Source: UBA4582 sp047630175 (GTDB lineage: Bacteria; Pseudomonadota; Gammaproteobacteria; Pseudomonadales; Azotimanducaceae). Taken from it: 5,416 nt of DNA. Positions within the stretch are counted from its first letter, which is position 1. Each line of letters starts with the position of its first letter. The position numbers were made by a program, and so were the translations under genes. The notes beneath the pieces are model-generated. The model worked only from the letters and a program-made list of their open reading frames with translations. It was not told the DNA's origin and made no database searches. Shown here piece after piece: positions 1 to 5,416 of this stretch. The stretch lies in assembly GCA_047630175.1 (NCBI GenBank), contig JBLHVI010000140.1, forward strand, positions 1 to 5,416. Reading direction: 5' to 3'.

Positions 1-110
1 TGTCGCCCTCGACAATGGCCAGCATCGTCTCGTTAGCCGGTGGGGCAGTCATAGCAAATACCATATCCGTTGCCTTACTGGTGATAGAGACCGTCATGTT
101 GCGACGCTAG
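1..110 (+). CDS. possible C-terminal end of an upstream membrane protein (partial)
   Basis: The frame beginning at base 3 is open from the window edge to a TAG at 108-110, giving 35 residues. Most of them form one hydrophobic stretch, GGAVIANTISVALLVIE, followed by a basic end (MLRR) just before the stop, as in a last transmembrane helix with a cytoplasmic tail. The stop lies 22 bp before the channel start, a spacing that fits an operon. The family cannot be recognised from this fragment. The opposite strand is also open here, with an ATG at 97-95 and another at 64-62 preceded by AAGG, so a divergent gene starting here is a real alternative. The short gap and the hydrophobic pattern favour the + strand, but only weakly. 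Confidence 0.35.
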   Translation, partial: SPSTMASIVSLAGGAVIANTISVALLVIETVMLRR

Positions 111-132
111 ACGACCAACAAAAGACCTGCTT

Positions 133-1863
133 ATGGACAGCGTAATATTCTTGATTCTACGCCAGATGCGTGCCCCGCTGTTGGTGCTATCAACGGTGTA
201 CACCATAGCGACACTCGGCTTAACCCTGATTCCCGGAATGGATGATCAGGGGCAGGTCTGGTACATGGACTTTTTCCATGCTTTTTATTTCGTCGCCTTT
301 ATGGGCACCACCATCGGCTTCGGCGAGATACCTTATGCCTTCACTGATGCTCAACGTATGTGGGTTTTGGTGTTTATTTACATCACCGTTGCGACATGGA
401 TTTACACCATCGGGGCGTTATTACGCCTGCTACAGAATGAAACTTTGAAGAAGGCGTTAACGCAGTCTCAATTCCGACGCCAGGTGCGACGAATTCGAGA
501 GCCATTTTTTGTCGTCTGCGGCTATGGCGACACGGGTAGCCAGCTGGTAGGTTCATTGCGTAAGCGGCTGTCCTCGGCAACAGTTCTCGACACTGATCCT
601 GGCGCAATTGACTCGTTAATGCTCGCAGACCACCCTCTATTCATCCCCGGGCTTTGCGCTGATGCGAGTGACCCTGCGAATCTTATTCTGGCAGGCATCA
701 CTCACCCCATGTGTAAAAGTGTCGTGGCACTGACTAACGACAACGCCGTGAACTTGCATATTGCCATTACGGCCAAAGTACTGAACCCTGGTATCCAAGT
801 AATCTGTCGAGCCGAGTCCCATGCGATTGAAGTAAACATGGCGTCTTTCGGCACGGACTTCATCATTGACCCGTTCGATACATTTGCCAAAGACCTCGCC
901 ATGGCTTTCTATTCGCCGTATCAGTTCATGCTAAATGAATGGTTTCGCTCGGAGACCGGCGAGACCCTTACCGACGTTGTGACTTTACCGACAGGTCGCT
1001 GGATCCTTTGCGGCTACGGCCGCTTCGGGCAAGCAGTGCACAGGGAGTTTATTGACCAAGGGCTAAAAATTCAGGTAATTGAACCCGACAAAGCGTCAGC
1101 CGGTCTGCCCATTACTGCCATAATCGGCTATGGCACCGAGGCCGTTACCTTAAATCAAGCCGGCGTAGCCGACAGTGTCGGTATTGTTGCTGGCGCTAAT
1201 GATGATTCTAATAACCTGTCCATTATCGTGACGGCGCTAGCACTCAACCCCGATCTTTTTGTCGTCGCTCGCCGCAATCTACATACCAACCAACCGCTGT
1301 TTGCCCACGCCGGCTCGCAGCTGATGATGGAGTCGAGCGAGGTGCTTGCCAACAAGGTGCGAACACTGCTAACTAACCCCTTGGTCGATGATTTTTTGAG
1401 TTTGTCGAAAGCACACGACGATGCTTGGGCAAGCGATCTATCAGAAAAAATACGTAAGATCTCACCTCGGGTCATGCCTGAAGTCTGGGAGATTGTCATC
1501 AACACGCCGAATGCGCTCGCTGTCGCCACAGCGGTCGGTCTGGGAACTGCCGTGACTATTGACCAGCTGACGCACGATCATCGAGAACGTGATGTCAGTC
1601 TAGCCGTGTTAGCCTTGTTGCATGCCAGTTCGCTGGGTACATTCTGCATGCCGTCTGGACATACACAGCTAGCACTTGGGGATCGATTGTTGTTCATTGG
1701 TACCGGCGCCGCGCGGTCACAGATGCAGTGGAATCTACAAAATGAAACCGCTCTTACTTACCTGCTGACCGGTGAAAATTTGCCCCAGACCTCCGTCGGA
1801 CGCTGGTGGCAAGCCAGAACGGCCAACCCCAAAGGCTCACCAGATCCCGATCATTCGTTATGA
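133..1863 (+). CDS. two-TM ion channel with tandem TrkA-N/RCK NAD-binding domains
   Basis: This 576-residue inner-membrane protein is probably a nucleotide-gated potassium or other monovalent cation channel. TM1 spans about residues 14-34, a pore helix about 47-58, the selectivity-filter-like motif TTIGFGE 59-65, and TM2 about 76-98. A charged linker (about 100-122) leads to two Rossmann-type regulatory domains. The first starts with CGYGDTG (129-135), with a probable ribose-binding acid at D153. The second starts with CGYGRFG (293-299), with E317 in the same role. Both glycine motifs are complete, so dinucleotide binding is plausible. The C-terminus (about 485-528, ending ALGDRLLFIGTG) resembles a TrkA-C-like fold. 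The filter is TIGFGE rather than the classical TVGYGD, so ion selectivity should not be assumed. The ATG at 133 is chosen because it keeps the residues before TM1; its Shine-Dalgarno is poor. The only other nearby start is M12 (ATG at 166), just before TM1. The CDF transporter gene follows after 43 bp. Fold and class are secure; substrate is inferred. Confidence 0.92.
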   Translation: MDSVIFLILRQMRAPLLVLSTVYTIATLGLTLIPGMDDQGQVWYMDFFHAFYFVAFMGTTIGFGEIPYAFTDAQRMWVLVFIYITVATWIYTIGALLRLLQNETLKKALTQSQFRRQVRRIREPFFVVCGYGDTGSQLVGSLRKRLSSATVLDTDPGAIDSLMLADHPLFIPGLCADASDPANLILAGITHPMCKSVVALTNDNAVNLHIAITAKVLNPGIQVICRAESHAIEVNMASFGTDFIIDPFDTFAKDLAMAFYSPYQFMLNEWFRSETGETLTDVVTLPTGRWILCGYGRFGQAVHREFIDQGLKIQVIEPDKASAGLPITAIIGYGTEAVTLNQAGVADSVGIVAGANDDSNNLSIIVTALALNPDLFVVARRNLHTNQPLFAHAGSQLMMESSEVLANKVRTLLTNPLVDDFLSLSKAHDDAWASDLSEKIRKISPRVMPEVWEIVINTPNALAVATAVGLGTAVTIDQLTHDHRERDVSLAVLALLHASSLGTFCMPSGHTQLALGDRLLFIGTGAARSQMQWNLQNETALTYLLTGENLPQTSVGRWWQARTANPKGSPDPDHSL

Positions 1864-1906
1864 ATACGCCAGAGCTATACATTGACCAAAACAGGTAACA
1901 TTGAGT

Positions 1907-2818
1907 ATGTCGAGCGGCCAGGGTTCACCCGTCAAAGCGATATTGTATGCATTCCTCGCAAATTCAGGCATCGCCATCGCGAAACTGGCGGCCGCACTAT
2001 ACACCTCATCAGGCAGCATGATGGCAGAAGCCATTCATTCATTGGCGGACGCCGGCAATCAGGTGCTTTTGTACATCGGTCTCAAGGGTGCTGAACGACC
2101 GGCTGATGCAGACCATCCCCTAGGTTACGGTAAGCTTAGTTATTTCTGGAGTTTTATCGTCGCCCTCATGCTGTTTAGTGTGGGCGGCTTGTTCTCTGTC
2201 TACGAAGGGGTGCATAAGCTCAGCGCTACTGCCGAGTTGAACGATCTCTGGGTCGGTATGCTGGTGCTTGCCGGGGCTATAGTCCTTGAAGCGTTTAGTC
2301 TCTTCGGCGCGCTGCGAGAGGTCAACCTGATGCGTGGCGAACGCTCCTTGATATATTGGTTACGGCACACCCGTAATGCCGAGATCGTTGTTGTCCTTGG
2401 CGAGGATATAGCCGCCATTGTCGGCTTGGTCATCGCACTAGGCTTTGTCACGTTAACCTACATCACGGGTAACCCCATTTATGACGCCATCGGTTCGATC
2501 GTCATCGGTGTCATTCTGATCATCGTCGCCATATTTGTGGCCGTCAGGGTGCAATCTCTGCTGGTCGGCAAGTCAGCAGAGCCGGACTTACAGGCCTCGA
2601 TTACCCGCGCCATAGAAGCCGACCCTAATATCGAAGCCCTGTTGAACACAATCACGCTGCAAATGGGCCCCAAAGTGATGCTCGCGGCAAAAATAAAAAT
2701 GACCGCAGGCCTTAGCATAGAGGCAGCCGTAGAGCATATCAATCAGCTGGAAGTTCGAATTAAAGTTGAACATCCTGTTGTCGGCTGGTGCTTCATCGAG
2801 CCTGACGTCAAAGATTAA
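1907..2818 (+). CDS. cation diffusion facilitator (CDF) family metal transporter
   Basis: This 303-residue inner-membrane protein belongs to the CDF family, proton-coupled exporters of zinc, iron or related divalent metals. Six hydrophobic segments lie near residues 11-31, 37-58, 80-100, 114-135, 160-185 and 193-215. A short cytoplasmic C-terminal domain follows (about 221-303), the usual dimerisation module. TM2 carries AIHSLADAGNQ, with H44 and D48 as predicted metal ligands. The loop after it has HPLGYGKLSYFW, a signature of the ZnT9/SLC30A9-like CDF subgroup. TM5 has GEDIAAIVG, with E166 and D167, instead of the canonical HxxxD. There is no histidine-rich loop. An in-frame TTG at 1901 would add two residues; ATG 1907 is preferred by codon, although the AGG at 1893-1895 sits 11 bases upstream of it. 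The gene is probably in an operon with the channel, 43 bp upstream. The family call is firm; the metal cannot be told from sequence. Confidence 0.93.
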   Translation: MSSGQGSPVKAILYAFLANSGIAIAKLAAALYTSSGSMMAEAIHSLADAGNQVLLYIGLKGAERPADADHPLGYGKLSYFWSFIVALMLFSVGGLFSVYEGVHKLSATAELNDLWVGMLVLAGAIVLEAFSLFGALREVNLMRGERSLIYWLRHTRNAEIVVVLGEDIAAIVGLVIALGFVTLTYITGNPIYDAIGSIVIGVILIIVAIFVAVRVQSLLVGKSAEPDLQASITRAIEADPNIEALLNTITLQMGPKVMLAAKIKMTAGLSIEAAVEHINQLEVRIKVEHPVVGWCFIEPDVKD

Positions 2819-2820
2819 GC

Positions 2821-2845
2821 GTTGAGCAACTCGACTGTCTTTTTT
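2821..2845 (+). terminator. weak candidate intrinsic terminator after the CDF gene
   Basis: Two bases after the CDF stop, GTTGAG (2821-2826) can pair with CTCGAC (2830-2835) around a three-base loop, with one G-T wobble. A run of six T follows at 2840-2845, four bases beyond the stem. The placement is right for ending the channel-CDF unit, but the stem is short and the T-run is offset. A competing pairing, CTGTC (2835-2839) with GACAG (2851-2855), would put the T-run in a loop. Confidence 0.3.
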
Positions 2846-3086
2846 CAATCGACAGCCTGGAGAGAGTTTATCGACTGCTTGAGGAAAGCTAATAGACAGC
2901 TGCAGCACAGCTATCAGCCCAATACATACCACCATATAAGTTTGTGACATTTAAGTATGTAAAGGCCTTAGCTTGAAGGTAGTATTGCCAATCAATGGGG
3001 GAGCGTGACGAGTGCGTTAAATCGCCTTTAAGAATGCTGACAGCACAACCAGAATTGCAGACATGGACTTAAAGTAGAACAAACAA

Positions 3087-3091
3087 GAGGA
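3087..3091 (+). promoter_or_regulatory. Shine-Dalgarno site of the acyl-CoA dehydrogenase
   Basis: GAGGA, within the purine run AAGAGGAA (3085-3092), lies eight bases before the ATG at 3100. This is the clearest ribosome binding site in the window. It decides for the ATG at 3100, although a second ATG follows directly at 3103. Confidence 0.7.
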
Positions 3092-3099
3092 ATACGCTG

Positions 3100-4320
3100 A
3101 TGATGGATTTAGACATGCCGGAACGTTTAATCCCGGTTCGTGACAAAATTGACACGTTCGTTCGGTCGAAGATTGATCCTTTGACAGAAGAGTTTCTTGG
3201 CCAGACGGGCGCCGACGGTGATCGTTGGGCACTGAGTGTCCGACAGACAGAAATTATGGATGGACTCAAGGCCGAGGCCAAGAGCGCTGGCTTGTGGAAT
3301 TTCTTTCTGCCTGAAAGCCAAGGCGGTGCCGGTGTTAGTAACCTAGAATATGCCCACTTAGCAGAAGTTATGGCACGCAATCCCATTGCCTCGGAAGTTT
3401 TCAACTGTGCCGCACCCGATACCGGCAACATGGAAGTTCTCGAGCGTTACGGTACAGACTCACAGAAGAAAGAATGGCTTGAGCCTTTGCTAGAAGGTAA
3501 AATTCGTTCGGCTTTCGCAATGACAGAGCCTGACGTTGCGTCTTCTGATGCGACTAATATTGCGACATCAGCTGTTCTTGATGGCGATCAGTGGGTTATT
3601 AATGGTGCCAAGCACTATATCTCCGGGGCTGGCGACTCACGCTGCAAGATTATGATAACGATGGTGGTAACTAACCCTGAAGCACCCAAGCATTTGCGTC
3701 AATCGCAAATACTAGTGCCTATGGATGCTAAAGGTGTCACAGTCGTACGCCCTATGTATGTATTCGGCAAGGATGACGCGCCACACGGGCACATGCATAT
3801 CACCTTTGATGACGTTCGTGTACCGAAAGAGAATATTCTATTGGGCGAAGGCCGCGGTTTCGAAATTTCTCAGGGCCGACTCGGGCCAGGACGTATCCAT
3901 CACTGCATGCGTTCAATCGGCGTTGCTGAACGAGCACTCGAACTGCTCTGCACACGAGCCTTGTCTCGAACCGCATTCGGAAAACCGTTAGCAGAATTGG
4001 GCGGTAATTACGATATTATCGCTGATTCACGTATCGAAATTGATATGTGTCGACTGGCAGTACTCAAAGCGGCCTACATGATGGACACCATCGGCAATAA
4101 GGAAGCACGTAAGTATATTTCAGCGATCAAGGTTTCCGTACCGAATATGGCATTGAAGGTTATTGATGCCGCGATTCAAATGTACGGTGCCCTCGGTGTA
4201 TCGCAAGACACGCCTCTGGCTGGTATGTGGACAAGTCAACGGACACTGCGCTTAGCTGATGGCCCCGATGAAGTGCATCGTCGAGTGATTGCTCGTGAAG
4301 AGCTTAAAAAGTACCAGTAG
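3100..4320 (+). CDS. acyl-CoA dehydrogenase, ACAD10/11-like
   Basis: This 406-residue cytoplasmic FAD enzyme is predicted to oxidise an acyl-CoA to its 2,3-enoyl-CoA, passing electrons to electron-transfer flavoprotein. An N-terminal helical domain (about 1-135) is followed by the middle beta domain with FAMTEPDVASSDATN (139-153) and VINGAKHYISGAGD (166-179), the usual flavin and substrate contact regions. The C-terminal helical domain includes GRLGPGRIHHCMR (259-271), LSRTAFGKPL (288-297) and MYGALGVSQD (361-370). These motifs match the ACAD10/11-like group. At the place where medium-chain enzymes carry the catalytic glutamate (YEG), this protein has ADGPDE (386-391), making D387 the likely base. 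The alternative glutamate site of isovaleryl- and long-chain enzymes is arginine here (GRI). Length is normal for a stand-alone enzyme. Animal ACAD10/11 also carry a kinase-like domain; none is fused here or encoded next to it in this window. The acyl substrate is unknown. It is apparently monocistronic, ended by the terminator at 4390. Confidence 0.94.
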   Translation: MMDLDMPERLIPVRDKIDTFVRSKIDPLTEEFLGQTGADGDRWALSVRQTEIMDGLKAEAKSAGLWNFFLPESQGGAGVSNLEYAHLAEVMARNPIASEVFNCAAPDTGNMEVLERYGTDSQKKEWLEPLLEGKIRSAFAMTEPDVASSDATNIATSAVLDGDQWVINGAKHYISGAGDSRCKIMITMVVTNPEAPKHLRQSQILVPMDAKGVTVVRPMYVFGKDDAPHGHMHITFDDVRVPKENILLGEGRGFEISQGRLGPGRIHHCMRSIGVAERALELLCTRALSRTAFGKPLAELGGNYDIIADSRIEIDMCRLAVLKAAYMMDTIGNKEARKYISAIKVSVPNMALKVIDAAIQMYGALGVSQDTPLAGMWTSQRTLRLADGPDEVHRRVIAREELKKYQ

Positions 4321-4389
4321 TTAAATGGTGCAAGGTATCTGCCAGTGAGAAGCTGATAGAAATCGTGCATTAAGTTAAGAACTGCGCGT

Positions 4390-4420
4390 AAAAAGGGACA
4401 CATATGTGTCCCTTTTTTTT
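4390..4420 (+). terminator. strong intrinsic terminator, palindromic
   Basis: AAAAAGGGACACAT (4390-4403) is followed without a gap by its exact reverse complement (4404-4417), and the T-run continues to 4420 (eight T in total). The folded RNA has a GGGACAC/GTGTCCC core with a small ATAT-type loop and a U-tail, which is a textbook Rho-independent terminator. It lies 69 bp after the dehydrogenase stop. The A-run on the left side means it could also work for transcripts from the right. Confidence 0.85.
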
Positions 4421-4447
4421 CAGCCCTATCGCCACGCTTCGCCTACG

Positions 4448-4470
4448 GCAAGAAGATGCTATCTTCTTGC
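4448..4470. repeat. perfect inverted repeat (hairpin), 10-bp arms
   Basis: GCAAGAAGAT (4448-4457) and ATCTTCTTGC (4461-4470) are exact reverse complements separated by GCT. There is no T-run on either side, so it is not a typical terminator. It begins 27 bases after the terminator ends and could be a second RNA hairpin, a protein-binding site or part of a small dispersed repeat. Confidence 0.6.
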
Positions 4471-4601
4471 GTTTCCTGAGATTTATCGTTTAAATGAATG
4501 TTTCTCATAGGATAAGCCGATTGACCGTCCTGCAAAACGTTAATCATCTGCATTTTTTAAAGCACTTTAGCCAGAGCCATAAGTGGCTTTGCCCTAGCAG
4601 C

Positions 4602-5416
4602 ATGTTAAACGCAGGCAGCGTGCGTGCAATTTTACGTCGGTGCTTGTTGACCATGCTAGCGACCGCTGCACCCCTAGCAGTTGCAGCAGACGAGGCAATC
4701 GCCGCCTTTAATACATTAAACGACCAGATTTACGCGGCAGACCCGCAAGACGCTCAATTACAGTCGCTTGACCTGTATTGGCAACAGAGCACAACCAAGC
4801 AACCCGTTATCTTATACATCCACGGCGGTGGCTGGGTGTTTGGCGACAAAAGCGAAATCCATCGAAAGCCTGAGTTTTTCACCCAGAATGGTTTTGCTTT
4901 TATCTCGATGAATTACCGTTTACGTTGGGACTACACCCTGTATGACCAACTCGAAGATGTTGTCTCTGCCATCAGCTGGATTCGCAGTCATAGTGACGCA
5001 CACAATCTCGATGCGAGCCGTATTATTCTAATGGGCCATGGCGCGGGAGGGCACCTTGCTTCCTTAGTGGCTACTGACCCCGCGTATTTAACAACTGTTG
5101 ACCTGCTACTTACGGACATCAAAGCGGTTGTGACTATTGACACTTTCAGCTTTGATATACCCCGAGTCATGACTGAACTTGGGAGTTTTCTGCAGCGTCG
5201 TCAACATGAATTGATGTTCGGCGACACAAAGGAAATTTGGCGGGCTGCTTCACCGATTTCACACCTTAGAAGTGATCAAGCTGTACCCTTGTTCGCGCTT
5301 ATCTACTCCATCGACAACGTCGAAACCAAGCTTCAAACACAAGGTTTTGCGCGCGAACTTGTTAAGCTCGGCAACACGGCTATTATGATACCTGGACAAG
5401 AGGATGCGGGCGCGAC
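4602..5416 (+). CDS. exported alpha/beta-hydrolase-fold protein, probable pseudoenzyme (3' end beyond window)
   Basis: At least 271 residues of an esterase-like protein of the BD-FAE/alpha-beta hydrolase-3 type run off the right edge. Residues 1-29 look like a Sec signal peptide: R8, R12 and R13, then a hydrophobic core and an AVA-A cleavage site near 28-29, so the product is probably periplasmic or secreted. The oxyanion motif HGGGW is at 74-78, followed by ISMNYRL (101-107). The nucleophile elbow reads GHGAGG (145-150), with G147 where serine is required. D238 (SIDN) fits the catalytic acid. PGQED (264-268) stands where relatives have the catalytic histidine, giving D268. Two of three triad residues thus seem lost, while the frame is intact and codon use normal, suggesting a maintained non-catalytic protein. 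The start at 4602 is chosen for the signal peptide. ATG 4494 would add 36 histidine-rich residues and bury it; GTG 4620 is also possible. No good ribosome binding site is visible for any of these. Confidence 0.85.
   Translation, partial: MLNAGSVRAILRRCLLTMLATAAPLAVAADEAIAAFNTLNDQIYAADPQDAQLQSLDLYWQQSTTKQPVILYIHGGGWVFGDKSEIHRKPEFFTQNGFAFISMNYRLRWDYTLYDQLEDVVSAISWIRSHSDAHNLDASRIILMGHGAGGHLASLVATDPAYLTTVDLLLTDIKAVVTIDTFSFDIPRVMTELGSFLQRRQHELMFGDTKEIWRAASPISHLRSDQAVPLFALIYSIDNVETKLQTQGFARELVKLGNTAIMIPGQEDAGA

Larger units (their letters stand above)
2819..3099. other. intergenic region between the CDF and acyl-CoA dehydrogenase genes
   Basis: This 281-bp gap contains the weak hairpin at its left end and the ribosome binding site of the dehydrogenase at its right end. 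No + strand reading frame here looks coding. It presumably holds the promoter of the dehydrogenase, but I found no convincing pair of -35 and -10 boxes: CTGACA at 3037-3042 and TTGCCA at 2985-2990 lack a partner at the right distance. Small palindromes such as AAGGCCTT (2962-2969) are too short to call an operator. Confidence 0.5.
4321..4601. other. intergenic region between the dehydrogenase and hydrolase genes
   Basis: This 281-bp gap holds the terminator, the second hairpin and the leader of the hydrolase. The best promoter-like hexamer is TTGACC at 4521-4526, but the best -10-like partner, AATCAT at 4542-4547, is only 15 bases away, so the call is weak. An imperfect inverted repeat, AAAGCACTT (4559-4567) against AAGTGGCTTT (4581-4590), lies just before the hydrolase start. 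The hydrolase frame is open back to an ATG at 4494, so part of this gap may be coding. Confidence 0.45.

Noticed and set aside
1155..1529. 124-codon open frame on the - strand inside the channel gene
   Set aside because: It is fully antisense to the conserved second RCK region, has no recognisable motif and is best explained as a shadow of the channel's codon pattern.
2588..2950. 120-codon open frame on the - strand with a hydrophobic N-terminus, reaching from the intergenic region into the CDF gene
   Set aside because: Two thirds of it is antisense to the conserved CDF C-terminal domain, there is no good ribosome binding site, and the remainder resembles no family I know.
3014..3037. Imperfect inverted repeat with GCGTT and AATGC ends upstream of the dehydrogenase
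   Set aside because: Pairing needs a wobble and an asymmetric bulge; it is too weak to name an operator for a fatty-acid regulator.
3069..3431. 120-codon open frame on the - strand over the dehydrogenase start
   Set aside because: It covers the Shine-Dalgarno site and conserved N-terminal domain of the dehydrogenase, and its translation is low-complexity and unlike a real protein.
3725..3991. 88-codon + strand open frame inside the dehydrogenase gene
   Set aside because: It is out of frame with a clearly conserved enzyme domain, has no ribosome binding site and shows no motif.
4592..4680. Direct repeat CCCTAGCAG at 4592-4600 and 4672-4680
   Set aside because: Nine bases in two copies 80 bp apart, one of them inside the signal peptide codons, is likely chance; no third copy is seen.

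Overview
The window looks like ordinary chromosome from a Gram-negative bacterium, probably a free-living or marine gammaproteobacterium. This is inferred from balanced base composition, mixed codon use, an ACAD10/11-type acyl-CoA dehydrogenase, a periplasmic-type hydrolase and a TrkA-linked channel of a kind common there. No RNA gene, IS element, CRISPR array or phage gene is visible. All confidently called genes lie on the + strand.

Positions 1-1863 hold a possible C-terminal end of an upstream membrane protein (to 110, uncertain) and a complete two-TM ion channel with two cytoplasmic NAD-binding (TrkA-N/RCK) domains (133-1863). Positions 1907-2818 encode a complete cation diffusion facilitator (CDF) metal transporter. 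It starts 43 bp after the channel stop, so the two are probably co-transcribed as an inner-membrane cation-handling pair. A weak hairpin plus T-run directly after the CDF stop may end this unit.

After a 281-bp gap, a complete acyl-CoA dehydrogenase of the ACAD10/11-like group (3100-4320) has a good ribosome binding site. A strong palindromic intrinsic terminator follows at 4390-4420, and a second perfect hairpin lies at 4448-4470.

The right end (4602 to the window edge) encodes most of an exported alpha/beta-hydrolase whose oxyanion motif HGGGW is intact. Its nucleophile motif reads GHGAGG instead of GHSAGG, and the catalytic histidine position also appears to be replaced. It is therefore probably a catalytically dead hydrolase homologue (pseudoenzyme), the most unusual item here. 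The cation pair, the dehydrogenase and the hydrolase look like three separate transcription units with no obvious common pathway. I see no convincing multi-gene novel system.
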